Assembly: GCA_030272585.1 (NCBI GenBank) | Contig: BSYQ01000001.1 | Location: 7,688,001-7,752,000, forward strand | Direction: 5' to 3' | Length of the DNA: 64,000 nucleotides | Origin: Bryopsis sp. KO-2023 | Taxonomy: Eukaryota > Chlorophyta > Ulvophyceae > Bryopsidales > Bryopsidaceae | In this document: piece by piece, positions 35,360 to 47,071 of the stretch | Numbering within the stretch: the first letter of the stretch is position 1 | Layout: the number at the start of each line of letters is the position of its first letter | Notes under the pieces: model-generated | The model's input: only the letters and a program-made list of their open reading frames with translations | What the model was told of the DNA's origin: nothing | The model's database searches: none | Position numbers and translations under genes: made by a program

Positions 35360-37560
35360 GGGTTGGGATAGTATGGATGATTCATGTGTGGGCGCCATGG
35401 GGGCTGGATTTGTAATGAAAGCTGAAACGAGAGTATTGGAACCAATGGACGCACTGAAAGTGCTGTGCAATGTGACAACCTCCCTAAAAAACGAAACACG
35501 TGCACCTGGGAGTGGTGTCATGAGCGCTGTTGATCACTGAGGTTGATGCTTTTTTTGTGTGTACATCTGAGCAAAAAATTGCAGCACCCAATTTGGCTTG
35601 ATGCAAGCAATAGTGCTGAGCTCAATACCCGACCACCTAAGTGACCGAGTCAAATAAGTGATTCCGTGCCACACAGACAGTGTTTTCCTTTCCCACATTG
35701 GGAGATGAGAATGTTGTGGATCTTTTTTTTCTTGACTTTGTGGCAAGTGGAGGAAGACAGACAAATGAAAAGATCCTTTGGAGCGATTCATGATGGATGC
35801 TTGAGAACAGACTGACCACCAGCGCCGCACATGCATGCATATATATATATATATATCTTGCCATATATCTTGTAGTCAAGTCCTATAGAAACTCACTCAG
35901 AGGTCATTATCATCTCAGCAGATACACACAGGATCATGCAAGAGTCATTCCTAAAAGGAGCCATCCAACTCGATCCCTGCACTTCCTTCATGAGTGCATG
36001 TCTGACAGCTTCATTCCCCTGCACACTGAACCACCACCTCGACTAGACGATTGCTGGTCGTTTTGGTGTACTCCATTCGGGTGTCCACCTCTTCCACATT
36101 CTCTTGCGTTTTTCTAGCTGCGTTGATCTGCTTTGAAAATGCCTTTTTCAACAGCAGACATCGGATAGCGAGGATGACCAAGATGATCAACTGAAACGAA
36201 AAAGGGAGCCATTGCCTCCAGAGGATTGTCTTTCTGCACAAAGTTCAAAGCAAGCGAATTTCTTGGATCCACAAGTAGCCAATGGCTGTGAAACAGGAAT
36301 AGTTGTGTTGGCTAAAACAAAGCAAAACAGAACCCCATAATGATTCCTACATCGATCGACCTCTGGAAGGAAAAAAAAAAACATGGTGCCAGGTTTCCTT
36401 TTTCCAAAGGATCAGTCTTCAACAGATCAGCATTTTCCCATTTCTTTTTATTTTTTGTGCCCCCATCCAGGTGCCAAGCTCGGAAAAGGGGCAGGTGCTT
36501 ATGCTTATGAGCTGAGCTGGTGGACAAGGTCGAAAAAGAACCTATGATGGAGATTAGGAAATCGACAAAAAGCAAAAGGGCCAGTTTCGTCAAGAGTACA
36601 GACTTTTGCCACTATCTTGGAAAGCTAAGAAGAAATTGAATATCCTTGTCACAAGTTACATATTTCTTGAAGCATCACTCACAGCCATTTAGACCCCCGG
36701 TGTCAGACCCAGGAGACCTCTCAGCCAATCATCTTCCAGCATTATGAGCCTTATCTCGAAATTTCCATCATATATCCATCCTGTTCTCCGGTTCTGACAT
36801 TCAACCCCCCCCCCCAAAAAAAATAAAAATAGAGCCATGGTCTCGATTGCCTGAAAATCGAATCCATTTCCAAATCGAATGGATGTGCATAAATATGTCT
36901 TGACACAATATTCTTAAAATCTATTTCTGATCGGAGGGCATTGCAAGATTGCGACATCAAAAATTGACTGTGGTTACTTTATTGCCTGAAGCACCACCTC
37001 CATTCTGTCCTAATTCCTCCCAGATTCCTTTAACAAGAACTCACAAGATTGTCAGGAAAACAGGGGGAAGAAAGACAAAACAGGAAAAATGCGAATAACA
37101 AAGAATTGAAAAATAAATGAAAGCGAAATCTGACCCATTCAGAGAATTAGAAAAATGGTTGTTTCAGGATTTGAGTGACTGTCAGAGTGCAAGATCAGCA
37201 GGGGTACAAACAAAAAAAGGGAATAAAAAAAGGCTGTGAACAAACAGTTCTGATACTCATTGTAGATCCCAAAAAATAATTCTGAATGTTGAAGAAGTCG
37301 GTTTAATCAGGTTGACTGGACACTCATGCAAAAGCATTCCTGGATGCAATCATCATCATGTTGGGATCATTGAGATTCTAAAATTGCAAACTGCAAGATT
37401 GGTCTATATCGAGTGGCACGGTAACCCCAAAACACACACACTGAGACAAATTGTTCAATGTCCAAAATTGTTTTTTACAGAATCCAAATTTTGGACTGTT
37501 CTAACCACCCCCTTTTGCCCCCCTCACTAATCCTCCCCCACCCTGCCCATGTTTTGGGTT
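35360..37560. other. Intergenic AT-rich stretch
   Basis: No gene is supported. Two minus-strand open stretches (about 36011-36241 and 36312-36620) contain hydrophobic segments (QLIILVILAIRCLLL; LALLLFVDFLISIIG) and might be exons of a small membrane protein, but no start or consistent splicing was found. An (AT)n run lies near 35836-35860. Confidence 0.4.
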
Positions 37561-38748
37561 TCGAGTCGATCGCTGCCGACCTCATTTAAACAGAGGTTGG
37601 TTGCGATCCACTGCCCAGTTTCGCGTGAGGGGGACTAGGGGGTGGCCCATTACAAAATAAAACTCCAATAATTTTGTCCAGAATAAAAACTATTCTCATT
37701 GTCTTCACAGAAAACATTCACTTTTATCCAATTCTTTCGAATCTGCCATTCCACCCCTCTTCTTTTGAAAAACAAGTTGATTTCTCCAAAAACACCAGCC
37801 TGTTTTTTTTGTTTTTTTTACCCCATTATCCGATTTTGTTTTTCATTTTCTTTGGTCCCCATCGCTGAGCCTTGCACTGTTCTTTTGGGGCAAAAAAAAA
37901 TAAAATCCACGTGAGAAAAGCCAAAGTGAAGATATTCCAGTCTATTCCAGATCCCACCCTCTTGCTCTCTCCTCCGCTTCCCTCCCAAACCAATTTTTTT
38001 TTTTTTTTCTACTTCCACCCATGTTGAGGTGGGGCTGCCCAGTCCATCACCGCCAGTCTCATTCAAATAGAGACTGGTGGCGATCCACCTGACATTTTTT
38101 CTGTTTTTTAGGTTTGCCAGGGAAGAAAATCGAGAGGGTGGGATGCACTGAAAAAACCCAATTCTTTGTCCCTTGAAGAAAAAACAATCCCATCTTCATA
38201 AAATCCAATGTTCCAAAAGTTTCTTTTATTCGTTCATGGACCCCCACTTCAATTCTGCTGATTCCATGCACCAGCTTTTTTTTTCCCTTTGTATAACTTT
38301 TCTTCAGGAAAAACCTATGTTTCCAGAGAAATTCCCAGTTCATTTTCCCTTGTAAACCTGTTTTTTTGTTTTTATCAGTCTCCACAAAATTCCCAGCTCC
38401 TTTTTTTTCCCTTCGTATAATTTTTTTTTTTCGGGAAAACCCATGTTTCCAGAAAAATTCCCAGTTCCTTTTCCTTTGTAAACCTTTTTTTTATTTTTTT
38501 CCACAAAGATCACCAGCTCCATTTTTTTCCCTTTGTATAATTTTTTTTCGGGAAAATCAATGTTTTCAGAAAAATTCCCAGTTCCTTTTCCTATATAAAC
38601 CTTTTATTTCATTTTTTTCAGTCTCCACAAAATTCCTAGTTTCTTTTTTTTTATAAAATTTTCAAAAAAATTTCAGCCTTTTGCGTTTCCTGCCCACTTC
38701 CCCCCATTACCCAATCGACCACCCATGTTGAGGTGGAGATTCTGGTAG
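37561..38748. repeat. Tandem repeat region with hairpin units, left of the hAT
   Basis: About 40-base imperfect hairpins occur at 37568-37608 and 38047-38087. From about 38230 to 38660 there are roughly four copies of a 120-130-bp T-rich unit containing CCCAGTTCCTTTTCCTTTG and TTCGGGAAAA. A further CCCATGTTGAGGTGG unit abuts the hAT at 38749. The unit continues on the other side of the hAT at 49469, so the hAT inserted into this repeat. Confidence 0.75.
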
Positions 38749-38756
38749 ATCGTCGC
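38749..38756 (+). repeat. 8-bp target site duplication of the hAT, left copy
   Basis: ATCGTCGC, identical to 49469-49476 on the other side of the element. Confidence 0.85.
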
Positions 38757-40469
38757 CATACTATGGATCCGACACCGATATGTCGGCGTCCGACTTTCCC
38801 GATAACCGATAAACGTCGGTCCCAGACAGATCCGATATTTCCGACCTCCGACATAATCGTTCCGACTTAGTCGATGGGCCGATCTGATCGGCCCGACTAT
38901 ACTTTGTCGGCCCGACTGTTCCGATAAATAACGGCCGACTGCCCAGTTCCTGCTTCAAAACCAGATCGGATCGGGGTCGGGGTCGACGTTTGCCGACTTG
39001 AACGGTTTCTGTCCGGTAAAATCGGATCGGCGCCGATCATGATCGGCGCCGTGATACCAGCTGCTGACGTCCAGGGACGTCAGACGTCAAAGGCGTCATG
39101 CATCTGACGTCTGTGAAGCGTCAGATGCATCCCCGGTGAATGACAGCATCCTCCCAAGGAGGTACTACTGAACTACAGCGAGGCAACCACCGCAAGAGCA
39201 CAGAGTCAAGACAGTGGTTCGATCAACTAGATTAGGACTTGTGAGACTGAGGTCCTGGGTTCGAGTCTGAGTGGGAACGTGCTTTGGTCTGGGCCTGTGT
39301 GTGAGTGTGTGAGTGTGTCAGGAGTAGAACTGGCGGCTGTGAGTCAGGGTAGTGGGAGTGTTACGGGTGGTTAGTCACCCTCGGGAAAGTCGAACTGGGA
39401 GTTAAAAGATGGGGCTTGATGTAACCTTGCTTTTCAGTGATCTGTTGGTGTGACCCCGAGTCTGTGACCCGTGCGAATTTGTGTGACCGTTCCGCCGCCA
39501 CCTCACTCTTTCCCGAGATAGGAGACGTCGCTCGCGGACGTCAGTCCTCCCGAGCGGTAACACGCCGATCCGATCATCGATCACGATCAAATCTGGTTCA
39601 GCTGTTCACACCCGGGATCGTTCGTCGGTGTATGAGAACCTGAAACCGTCTTTTTTCCGTGCTTTTCCGTGAAGATGCGTGGAAACCGTAAAAAACAGCA
39701 ACCGCGATTTCTGCACCGTACAATACCCCCCCCGAACGCAGACGTAAGGGGGCCAGTACTATCTCGACAGACCCAGCAGCGGCGGAGCTCAGATTCAGTT
39801 AACCCACGCCGAGCACCAGAAGGATCTACGCCATCGGCTGGAATTGGAACTGGAAGCCGTTCTGGAGCAGGGCAACTATCAGCCACCGGTGAGCGCAGCA
39901 ACAAACCGTCACTGAGCAGGGGGTTGGGCCTGTCCCTAGAAAGTGTGAAAATAGTTTTCATTTGAAAGGTGCTAGAAACAGTGACAGTGTTTTGGCCAAC
40001 TTGTGGCTGCCCTGCAGTTGATGTTCCATCCCACAGTTCAGCACAGACAGGTGTGCCCAACCCGGTCCGGAGCATCAAGTGGGTGGATGCCCTTTTTGTA
40101 CATGATGCTGAGGGGAAAATGGAGGTTTTTGTTGATGAGCTGGAGAAACCGATCGTGACCTGTAGGATCTGTTCAGCTCGGTTGGTGTTTAAAAAGGGTG
40201 GGCGGACCCCATTGGTGGGCCATGCCAGAAAGCATGGCCTGGGCACGAGGGAACAAATGCGGTTTGCAGTTCAGATGGGGTTTCGGGAACAGCTTAATCA
40301 GATTCAGAATGGGGGGCACCGGATGGCATCGTTTGGGACTCAAAGAACATTGCCTTTCGTGTCGAAATGGAGCAGCCAGAGCCGGGAGTACAAGAAATAT
40401 CGGCATCAGGTCATGAAGTTCGTGGTCAGCACCGGAGCACCGTTCAGAGCAGTGGAGGATGTGCAGTTC

Positions 40470-40474
40470 AGGGC
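40470..40474 (+). repeat. 5-bp target site duplication of the chromovirus, left copy
   Basis: AGGGC, repeated exactly at 46071-46075. Confidence 0.9.
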
Positions 40475-40957
40475 TGTAGCAGTTCTTTAGGTGTGGGATT
40501 AGTGGTGGTAGTGGCTGAGATTCGAACTCAGGCCACCTGGGCCAGAATAGATGTAATCTACTCTGAGCCAGGTGTCCTGAGTTCTTTTCTTATTTTAACT
40601 TGGGGGAGAGGGCGCCTATATACCGGATTATGTAATAGGTGTCGCTCTCGAGAGATTCGGGAGTAACGGGAGGGGATTGAATTGACTCACGATGTGACCC
40701 GCGGGGTGACTGATGTGACGTGAGTGTGAGGTTAGAGTGGAGTCGAGGGAGGGGTACAGGAGGTGTAGAATGGGGCAGTAGTTAGTGGGATTTGAACCAG
40801 GGACATCCGCGGCTGGAGTCCTAGGCACTACGCCAGGGCCGCGGATTAGGCTTGCTTGGGGTTTAAGGAGTCGGCGGCGGTTGTCTTGTTCTTGGTGTTC
40901 GTGTAAGGTTTCGTTTTGTTTCGTGTGTCGAAGTGTTTTCCCCTTGTGACTGTTACA
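40475..40957 (+). repeat. 5' LTR (483 bp)
   Basis: Starts TGTAGCAGTTC and ends CTTGTGACTGTTACA. Two antisense tRNA-like stretches with A- and B-box motifs lie inside (about 40580-40513 and 40860-40787). A TATA-like CTATATACCGG occurs near 40615. The sequence after the LTR (GTTTCGGGGGACC) does not start with the usual TGG of a tRNA primer site. Confidence 0.93.
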
Positions 40958-43900
40958 GTTTCGGGGGACCTTAGTCAAAAGAGTCGTTACTGTACCGGGG
41001 AAGTTTTGAATAAGCTAGAGGAAGTTTTAGAGAAGTTTGGGGGAGGATCTTTGAGTCAGGGTGCTGTGACCAGACCCTTAGTAGCTACAAGGGACAGCAC
41101 TGGGCAGTGGGTGAAAATCAGACCTGATCTGGATCATCCAAACTCATGTTCTACACCTTCAGTAACACAGCCCCAGCAGCTAGGTACTGTCCAGACTGGA
41201 AGTCAGTCTGAAGCTTCTGTTCAGGTTCCTGGGAGGGTGTATTTTTCAGACAGGATAGGGGATCCACAAGAAAAATTACAGACTACAGGGGAAAAAGAAT
41301 CAAGTACAGAAAAATCAGAACAGAAAGAAAACCTGAAGGGTGTAGAAGATCAGGAAATAGGGGGAACACTGAAGTTGGGGTCAGTAGGAAGTTTGAGTAT
41401 CAGGAACACACTCCTGTACATCAGAGGTAAGCTGCCCCAGACATCAGTTCAATGTCTTATAGACAGTGGGGCTACAGCAGATTTCATAGATGCTGAATTA
41501 GCTCACCAGAATTCAGCCAAGATTTTCTCAGTCTCACCTATTGCAGTTGAATTAGCAGATGGGTCAGAATTGACCTTAAAGAAACAAGCTTTGGTTAGGA
41601 TTAGGCTGGGGGACTGGGTGATAAAAAGAAAATTCTGGATGATGCCAGACCTCAAGCACAGGGTGATTTTTGGGAAGCCCTGGCTTGTGGATTATAACCC
41701 CCAGATTGACTGGAGGTCACATGTAGTTTCTGTGAAAAGAGAAGGGAGACCAGTGCTGAGGCTGCAAGGTTTTGTAGCTCAGTCTTCTGCTCTAGCAGCT
41801 GAGTCTGCTGGGGTGGAATTAAATCTGCTGACAGCAAATCAGGCTAAGGATTGTTTAGCTGATCCTGTGCAGAGGTCTCAGGCTTTTCTAGTCTTGGTTA
41901 GGAAGGTCAGAACTGATGGAAAAGAGCAGGTAAATTCAGGGGGAAAAGAGCAAAGTTTGGGATTAGGAAATCAGGCAGATCTGGCTACAGTTTCAGGTGT
42001 TTCTCAGACCAGTCCAGCTAGGAATCCAGGGGAATCCACTCCTGTAGATGCCACTGAGGATGGTGTTGATTCTAAGTTGCAGGAAATGGTGGATGGCCTG
42101 GATAGTGAGCTGGCAGATTTGAAGGAAGTGCTGCTGGAATACAAGGATGTATTTCCAGCTGATTTACCTAGCACCCTGCCACCCCATAGGGACTTTGATA
42201 TGAAGATACCTTTGAAGGAGGGTAGTAGACCCATTTTTGGACCTTTATATAAGCAGAGCCCAAAAGAATTAGATGCTCTTAGGCAGCAGTTAGACTATTT
42301 ATTAGAGAAAAACATGATTAGACCCAGTCATAGTCCTTTTGGGTCACCTGTTCTTTTTGTCCCAAAACCTGGGGGGGCACTTAGATTTTGTGTTGATTTT
42401 AGGGCCCTTAATAAGGCCACCAAGGTTACTCAGTTTCCCATCCCTAGGATGGATGAAATGCTGGACAGGATGTCCTCTGCTAGATTTTTCAGTAAGGTAG
42501 ACTTAAGGGCTGGGTTCTGGCAGCTAAGGGTAGCTCCAGAGGATGTAGAAAAAACATCATTTAGGACTAAATATGGGCAGTTTGAATTCTTAGTGATGCC
42601 CATGGGATTAAGTGGGGCACCTGGCCATTTTATGCACATGATGAATGAGGTGCTGGCCCCTTATATAGATAAGTTTGTGCAGGTGTTTTTAGATGATATT
42701 CTGATTTATTCAGAGACCCCACAGCAGCATGCAGAGCACATGAGGTTAGTATTGGCAGCCCTGAGAAAATACAGGTTGTATGCAAAATTAGTGAAGTCAG
42801 CAGTAGGGGTAAAAGAAGTAGATTTTCTGGGGAATTGGATCTCCCCAGCAGGAGTTCAGCCCATGGCTGACAAGCAAACAGCAATCAGGGATTGGCCTGT
42901 ACCCAGGAATGTACATGACATTAGGTCCTTCCTGGGACTTTGTTCTTTTTACAGAAGGTTTGTTCCACAGTTCAGTGGGAAGGCAGCAGCCTTAACTAAC
43001 CTTACTAGAGCTCAGCAGGATTGGATTTGGGGGGAGGCAGAACAGAAGAGTTTTGCTGCTCTAAAACAGGCTCTTATTTCTGCTCCAGTTTTAGCACATC
43101 CACAGGAAGGTTTGCCTTGGGTAGTAGCAACAGATGGAAGTCTTACTGGGGTAGGGGGAGTACTGATGCAGGAGCATCCAGATGGGTTGCATCCTGTGGC
43201 TTTTGAAAGCCACAAACTTTCTGATGCAGAAACTAGGTACCCAGTTCATGAGATTGAACTGCTAGCAATAGTCCACTGTCTTAGGAAGTGGAGGGCCTAT
43301 TTAGAGGGGAGGGAATTTATTCTCAGAACTGATAATCAGTCTTTAGTCTGGTTAGATAGTCAGCAGCATCTCAGTAGAAGGCAGGCCAGGTGGGTAGAAT
43401 TCTTAGCTCCATATAGATTCACAACAGTCCATGTCCCTGGTAAGGACAATGTTGTAGCTGATGCACTGTCCAGATGTCCACATGCCTCTCCTGATTCTCA
43501 AGGCAGTGGAGGGGGAGGTGTGGGACAGGCATTAGGCTGTTCTACAGAATCAAAGGAACCTCTTTCTGGCCAGCTGGATGGGGACCAGCAGGCTGCAGTT
43601 CAGAAATACCAAGGTTTTGGGGCTTGGGGTGATGACCCAAATGAGGAGCTGCATTTTGGGGATACCCTCTATAAACCATTGGGCTCCAGGTTGGTGTTGG
43701 GTTCTGGGAATCAGACTGGAGGGAAAACAGGATTGATGACATCAGGGGATGTCAAGACAGAAAGAGAAGGTATTCAGGGGAATACAGGACAAGGGAAATC
43801 ACAGATCAACAGCTTAGAGTCTTCTACTCTTCAGCCTGTGTCTCAGTGGGGTGCTGAGGCAATGATCAAACATCAACAGGAGGATGAAAAGTGCAAGGCT

Positions 43901-45346
43901 ATACTGGCCAGGTTAGTCACTGACACCCAGACACAAGCAGTTTATAAAGTGTGTGATGGAGTTTTACAGACTGCTGAAAACAGGATTGTTCTGCCAAAGG
44001 TTTTGAGGCAGACAGTGTTAAAAGAATGCCATGACAATCCTCTAGGGAGTCATAAGGGCAAAGAAAGAACCCTTAGCACAGTCAGTCAGTATTTTTGGTG
44101 GAAAGGCATTAGTCAGGATGTGGGGCAGTACTGTAGAACTTGTCCCATCTGCCAGAGGGTAAAAAGTTCTACTCAGCAGGTAGCAGGGGATCTCCAGCCT
44201 CTTCCTATTCCAGAGAGGAGGTGGAGTAGTGTCAGTTTAGATCTAATTACAGGCCTGCCCAGGACAGCTAGGGGAAATGATGCTATAGTAGTGTTTGTGG
44301 ACAGAATGAGCAAGATGGCTCATTTCTGTGCTACTCAAGGAACTATAGGGGCTCAGGGCATTGCAGAACTTTTCTTTGGTCAGGTCTGGAGGTATCATGG
44401 GATGCCCCAAAATCTAGTGTCAGACAGGGATGGGAGATTTATTTCTGCCCTGTGGAAATCTTTGATGAGCCTGGCTGGAACTGAATTACATATGTCCAGT
44501 TCCAGGCACCCACAAACTGATGGGCAAACAGAGAGGCTCAATAGGGTGTTAGAGGAGAGTTTAAGGGCCTATGTGGATCATAGGCAGAAGGAGTGGGACT
44601 TAAAATTAGTTGCTGCAGAATTTGCCTATAACCAGGGGAAGCAGTCCTCTACTGGTTATAGTCCTTTCTTTTTGAATACAGGGGAAGAACCTCTGGTGCC
44701 AGTTGCACTTTTAGGAAGGAAGCAAATCCAGTCCCCAGTGGTGGGGGCTGAAGAGCTGTTAAGGAATCTCAAGGTGGATTTGGAAGATGCCAAATGCCAC
44801 ATCAAAAGAGCCCAGGTGAGACAGAAAACAAATGCTGATCAGAATAGAAGAGTGGATTCATTTGCAGTTGGGGATCAAGTGCTGTTGAGCACTAAGGATC
44901 TAGAGCTGGCTGGTGGAGGGGTTAGGAAACTGATGCCCAGATTTATAGGGCCATTTCCAGTCTTAGAAACTGTGGGTCAGGTTGCTTATAAAATTGATTT
45001 ACCTCTTCACTGGAAAATCCATCCAGTATTCCATATTTCAAAGCTCAGAAGGTATTTTGTGGATGATCAGTTTGGTGAGAGAGAAGAGGTTCCTCCCCCA
45101 CCTGATTTGGTGGAAGGGGAGGAAGAATTCCAGGTTCAGGAATTCCTCTCTCACAGAAATGTTTCTAGAGGCAGAGGGAGGGCTAAAAGAGAATTTCTGA
45201 TCAGATGGTTAGGATATGACAGGGCCCATGACAGTTGGGAGCCTGTCAGGAATTTAGAGAACTGTGGGGAGGTGGCAGCAGAGTATTTCCAGCAGCACCA
45301 GTTGGTGCCCACAGATTTAGAGAAGCAGGTCTGGGGGTGGACTTAG
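40916..45346 (+). CDS. pol: Chromovirus Pol polyprotein: protease, RT, RNase H, integrase, chromodomain
   Basis: One uninterrupted frame of 1476 codons that opens inside the 5' LTR. Approximate domain positions counted from 40916: aspartic protease ~178 (CLIDSGATADFID); reverse transcriptase ~460-600 (RFCVDFRALNKATK, then VFLDDILIYSE with the DD pair); RNase H ~735 (VVATDGSLTGVGGV); integrase zinc site ~1038-1083 (H-x-H then CPICQRVK); integrase core with D ~1108 (SLDLITGL), D ~1170 (SDRDGRFIS) and E ~1207 (HPQTDGQTERLNRVLEE); chromodomain ~1403-1462 (REFLIRWLGYDRAHDSWEP). No Gag or CCHC knuckle precedes the protease. No ATG occurs in frame before the protease motif; the first is in FWMMPD, after it. 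The frame is otherwise undamaged. Confidence 0.93.
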   Translation: MFRVSKCFPLVTVTVSGDLSQKSRYCTGEVLNKLEEVLEKFGGGSLSQGAVTRPLVATRDSTGQWVKIRPDLDHPNSCSTPSVTQPQQLGTVQTGSQSEASVQVPGRVYFSDRIGDPQEKLQTTGEKESSTEKSEQKENLKGVEDQEIGGTLKLGSVGSLSIRNTLLYIRGKLPQTSVQCLIDSGATADFIDAELAHQNSAKIFSVSPIAVELADGSELTLKKQALVRIRLGDWVIKRKFWMMPDLKHRVIFGKPWLVDYNPQIDWRSHVVSVKREGRPVLRLQGFVAQSSALAAESAGVELNLLTANQAKDCLADPVQRSQAFLVLVRKVRTDGKEQVNSGGKEQSLGLGNQADLATVSGVSQTSPARNPGESTPVDATEDGVDSKLQEMVDGLDSELADLKEVLLEYKDVFPADLPSTLPPHRDFDMKIPLKEGSRPIFGPLYKQSPKELDALRQQLDYLLEKNMIRPSHSPFGSPVLFVPKPGGALRFCVDFRALNKATKVTQFPIPRMDEMLDRMSSARFFSKVDLRAGFWQLRVAPEDVEKTSFRTKYGQFEFLVMPMGLSGAPGHFMHMMNEVLAPYIDKFVQVFLDDILIYSETPQQHAEHMRLVLAALRKYRLYAKLVKSAVGVKEVDFLGNWISPAGVQPMADKQTAIRDWPVPRNVHDIRSFLGLCSFYRRFVPQFSGKAAALTNLTRAQQDWIWGEAEQKSFAALKQALISAPVLAHPQEGLPWVVATDGSLTGVGGVLMQEHPDGLHPVAFESHKLSDAETRYPVHEIELLAIVHCLRKWRAYLEGREFILRTDNQSLVWLDSQQHLSRRQARWVEFLAPYRFTTVHVPGKDNVVADALSRCPHASPDSQGSGGGGVGQALGCSTESKEPLSGQLDGDQQAAVQKYQGFGAWGDDPNEELHFGDTLYKPLGSRLVLGSGNQTGGKTGLMTSGDVKTEREGIQGNTGQGKSQINSLESSTLQPVSQWGAEAMIKHQQEDEKCKAILARLVTDTQTQAVYKVCDGVLQTAENRIVLPKVLRQTVLKECHDNPLGSHKGKERTLSTVSQYFWWKGISQDVGQYCRTCPICQRVKSSTQQVAGDLQPLPIPERRWSSVSLDLITGLPRTARGNDAIVVFVDRMSKMAHFCATQGTIGAQGIAELFFGQVWRYHGMPQNLVSDRDGRFISALWKSLMSLAGTELHMSSSRHPQTDGQTERLNRVLEESLRAYVDHRQKEWDLKLVAAEFAYNQGKQSSTGYSPFFLNTGEEPLVPVALLGRKQIQSPVVGAEELLRNLKVDLEDAKCHIKRAQVRQKTNADQNRRVDSFAVGDQVLLSTKDLELAGGGVRKLMPRFIGPFPVLETVGQVAYKIDLPLHWKIHPVFHISKLRRYFVDDQFGEREEVPPPPDLVEGEEEFQVQEFLSHRNVSRGRGRAKREFLIRWLGYDRAHDSWEPVRNLENCGEVAAEYFQQHQLVPTDLEKQVWGWT

Positions 45347-45587
45347 AGGAGAACTGGGAAGTGTTAGTCAAGGATTTTGCAGATTCAGATGAGGGCTGGT
45401 TTCGCTTCGAGCTACTAGGTAAGAGGGGCTGAGGGAACACCAGGGGATTTTGTGTTGTGGCTGGGAGTTGGGCCTCCTCTAGGGCCAGTTGTTGTTTTTG
45501 TTTTTCTTGCTTTCAAGGTTTGTTGTTTTGAACTGCTTTGTTAGTGACCTGCAGCCCTAGGGCAGTTACTTCAGGTCAGGGGGAGTT

Positions 45588-46070
45588 TGTAGCAGTTCTT
45601 TAGGTGTGGGATTAGTGGTGGTAGTGGCTGAGATTCGAACTCAGGCCACCTGGGCCAGAATAGATGTAATCTACTCTGAGCCAGGTGTCCTGAGTTCTTT
45701 TCTTATTTTAACTTGGGGGAGAGGGCGCCTATATACCGGATTATGTAATAGGTGTCGCTCTCGAGAGATTCGGGAGTAATGGGAGGGGATTGAATTGACT
45801 CACGATGTGACCCGCGGGGTGACTGATGTGACGTGAGTGTGAGGTTAGAGTGGAGTCGAGGGAGGGGTACAGGAGGTGTAGAATGGGACAGTAGTTAGTG
45901 GGATTTGAACCAGGGACATCCGCGGCTGGAGTCCTAGGCACTACGCCAGGGCCGCGGATTAGGCTTGCTTGGGGTTTAAGGAGTCGGCGGCGGTTGTCTT
46001 GTTCTTGGTGTTCGTGTAAGGTTTCGTTTTGTTTCGTGTGTCGAAGTGTTTTCCCCTTGTGACTGTTACA
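45588..46070 (+). repeat. 3' LTR (483 bp)
   Basis: Same length and ends as the 5' LTR, with two base differences seen. Preceded by the polypurine tract AGGGGGAG and followed by the target duplication AGGGC at 46071-46075. Confidence 0.93.
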
Positions 46071-47071
46071 AGGGCCATGTGCACCTCTTTGAATGCATCA
46101 GCACCGCCTCTGAGTGCAAAGACAATCTCTCACCAGGTCGGGGTGGCAGCCGAGGCCCTCAGGAAACAGATCAGGGATGAAAACTTGGCCAGATTCAGAC
46201 CCTGTTTTGTTGCAGACGGCTGGTCACAGAGCCCCAACCACTGGTTTGCCATGGGCGCCGTGTATATTCACAGAGATACTGATCAGGATCTGTTTCAACT
46301 GAAGCGGATCAGTTTGGGTACCTGGGATCGGAAGGGGAATTGTGACGCTGATGATATAAGGAAAAAAATGGATCAGATTCGGATTGAGTATAACCTTACC
46401 GGGTACAGGGCCAGTATAGTAACTGATCATGAGGCCAGGATGGGAGCTGCGTGTGAGCGGGCGGGACTGTATGACTGGCACGGCTGCTGCACCCACAGAA
46501 TCAACCTCGGGGTCAGAAAAGCTCTCAAAAACATATCTGCTCCGTTGGATGACCTGATCAGTACGGTACACCGGCTCTGTGTGCATATCATGGGCTCCGC
46601 AACACAATGGGAAACATTCAAGGCTATTCAGTTGGCGCGGTTGGAGAGGGAGCAGGCTGAGCAGGATATTCTCGAGATCACACGTGCGACAGAAGCTGAG
46701 ATGAGAAGTGAAGCCAGCCACAATGTGAGCAGTGAGGGTCAGAATGAGGGTGTCACTACAGCTCAGGGGCAGGGTCAGAACCCGGGTGGCAGTCAGAATC
46801 AGGGGCAGGCTGCAAGTATGGATCAGAATCCGGTTCAGGAGGACGAGGATGCCCCCCCCATATACTCATCTGATGAAGACACATGTCCTGATGATGGAGA
46901 CGATGTGGAAGAAGAAGAAGACTGTCCAGGTCCGGTCAGGAAATCGCAGCGGGTTCTGAGACTGACCCTGCCTGTTGAAACCAGATGGAACAGCACGTGG
47001 TACATGATCCATCGGTTCCTGATCCTGAAGGAGGACGTGCAGGAATTGCTACAAACATTACCGGATCAGTA

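Larger units (their letters stand above)
40475..46070 (+). mobile_element. Ty3/gypsy LTR retrotransposon (chromovirus), complete insertion but without gag
   Basis: It is bounded by 483-bp LTRs that start TGTAGC and end GTTACA, with a 5-bp target duplication. A polypurine tract (AGGGGGAG) lies just before the 3' LTR. I saw two differences between the LTRs (C/T in the GAGTAAYGGGAGG phrase and G/A in GAATGGGRCAG), so the insertion is recent. The internal region holds one long pol frame and no gag. Confidence 0.93.

Noticed and set aside
36011-36620. Minus-strand frames with hydrophobic segments
   Set aside because: Two possible transmembrane stretches exist, but no start codon, stop and splice model could be reconciled. 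Low-complexity AT-rich DNA often yields such frames.
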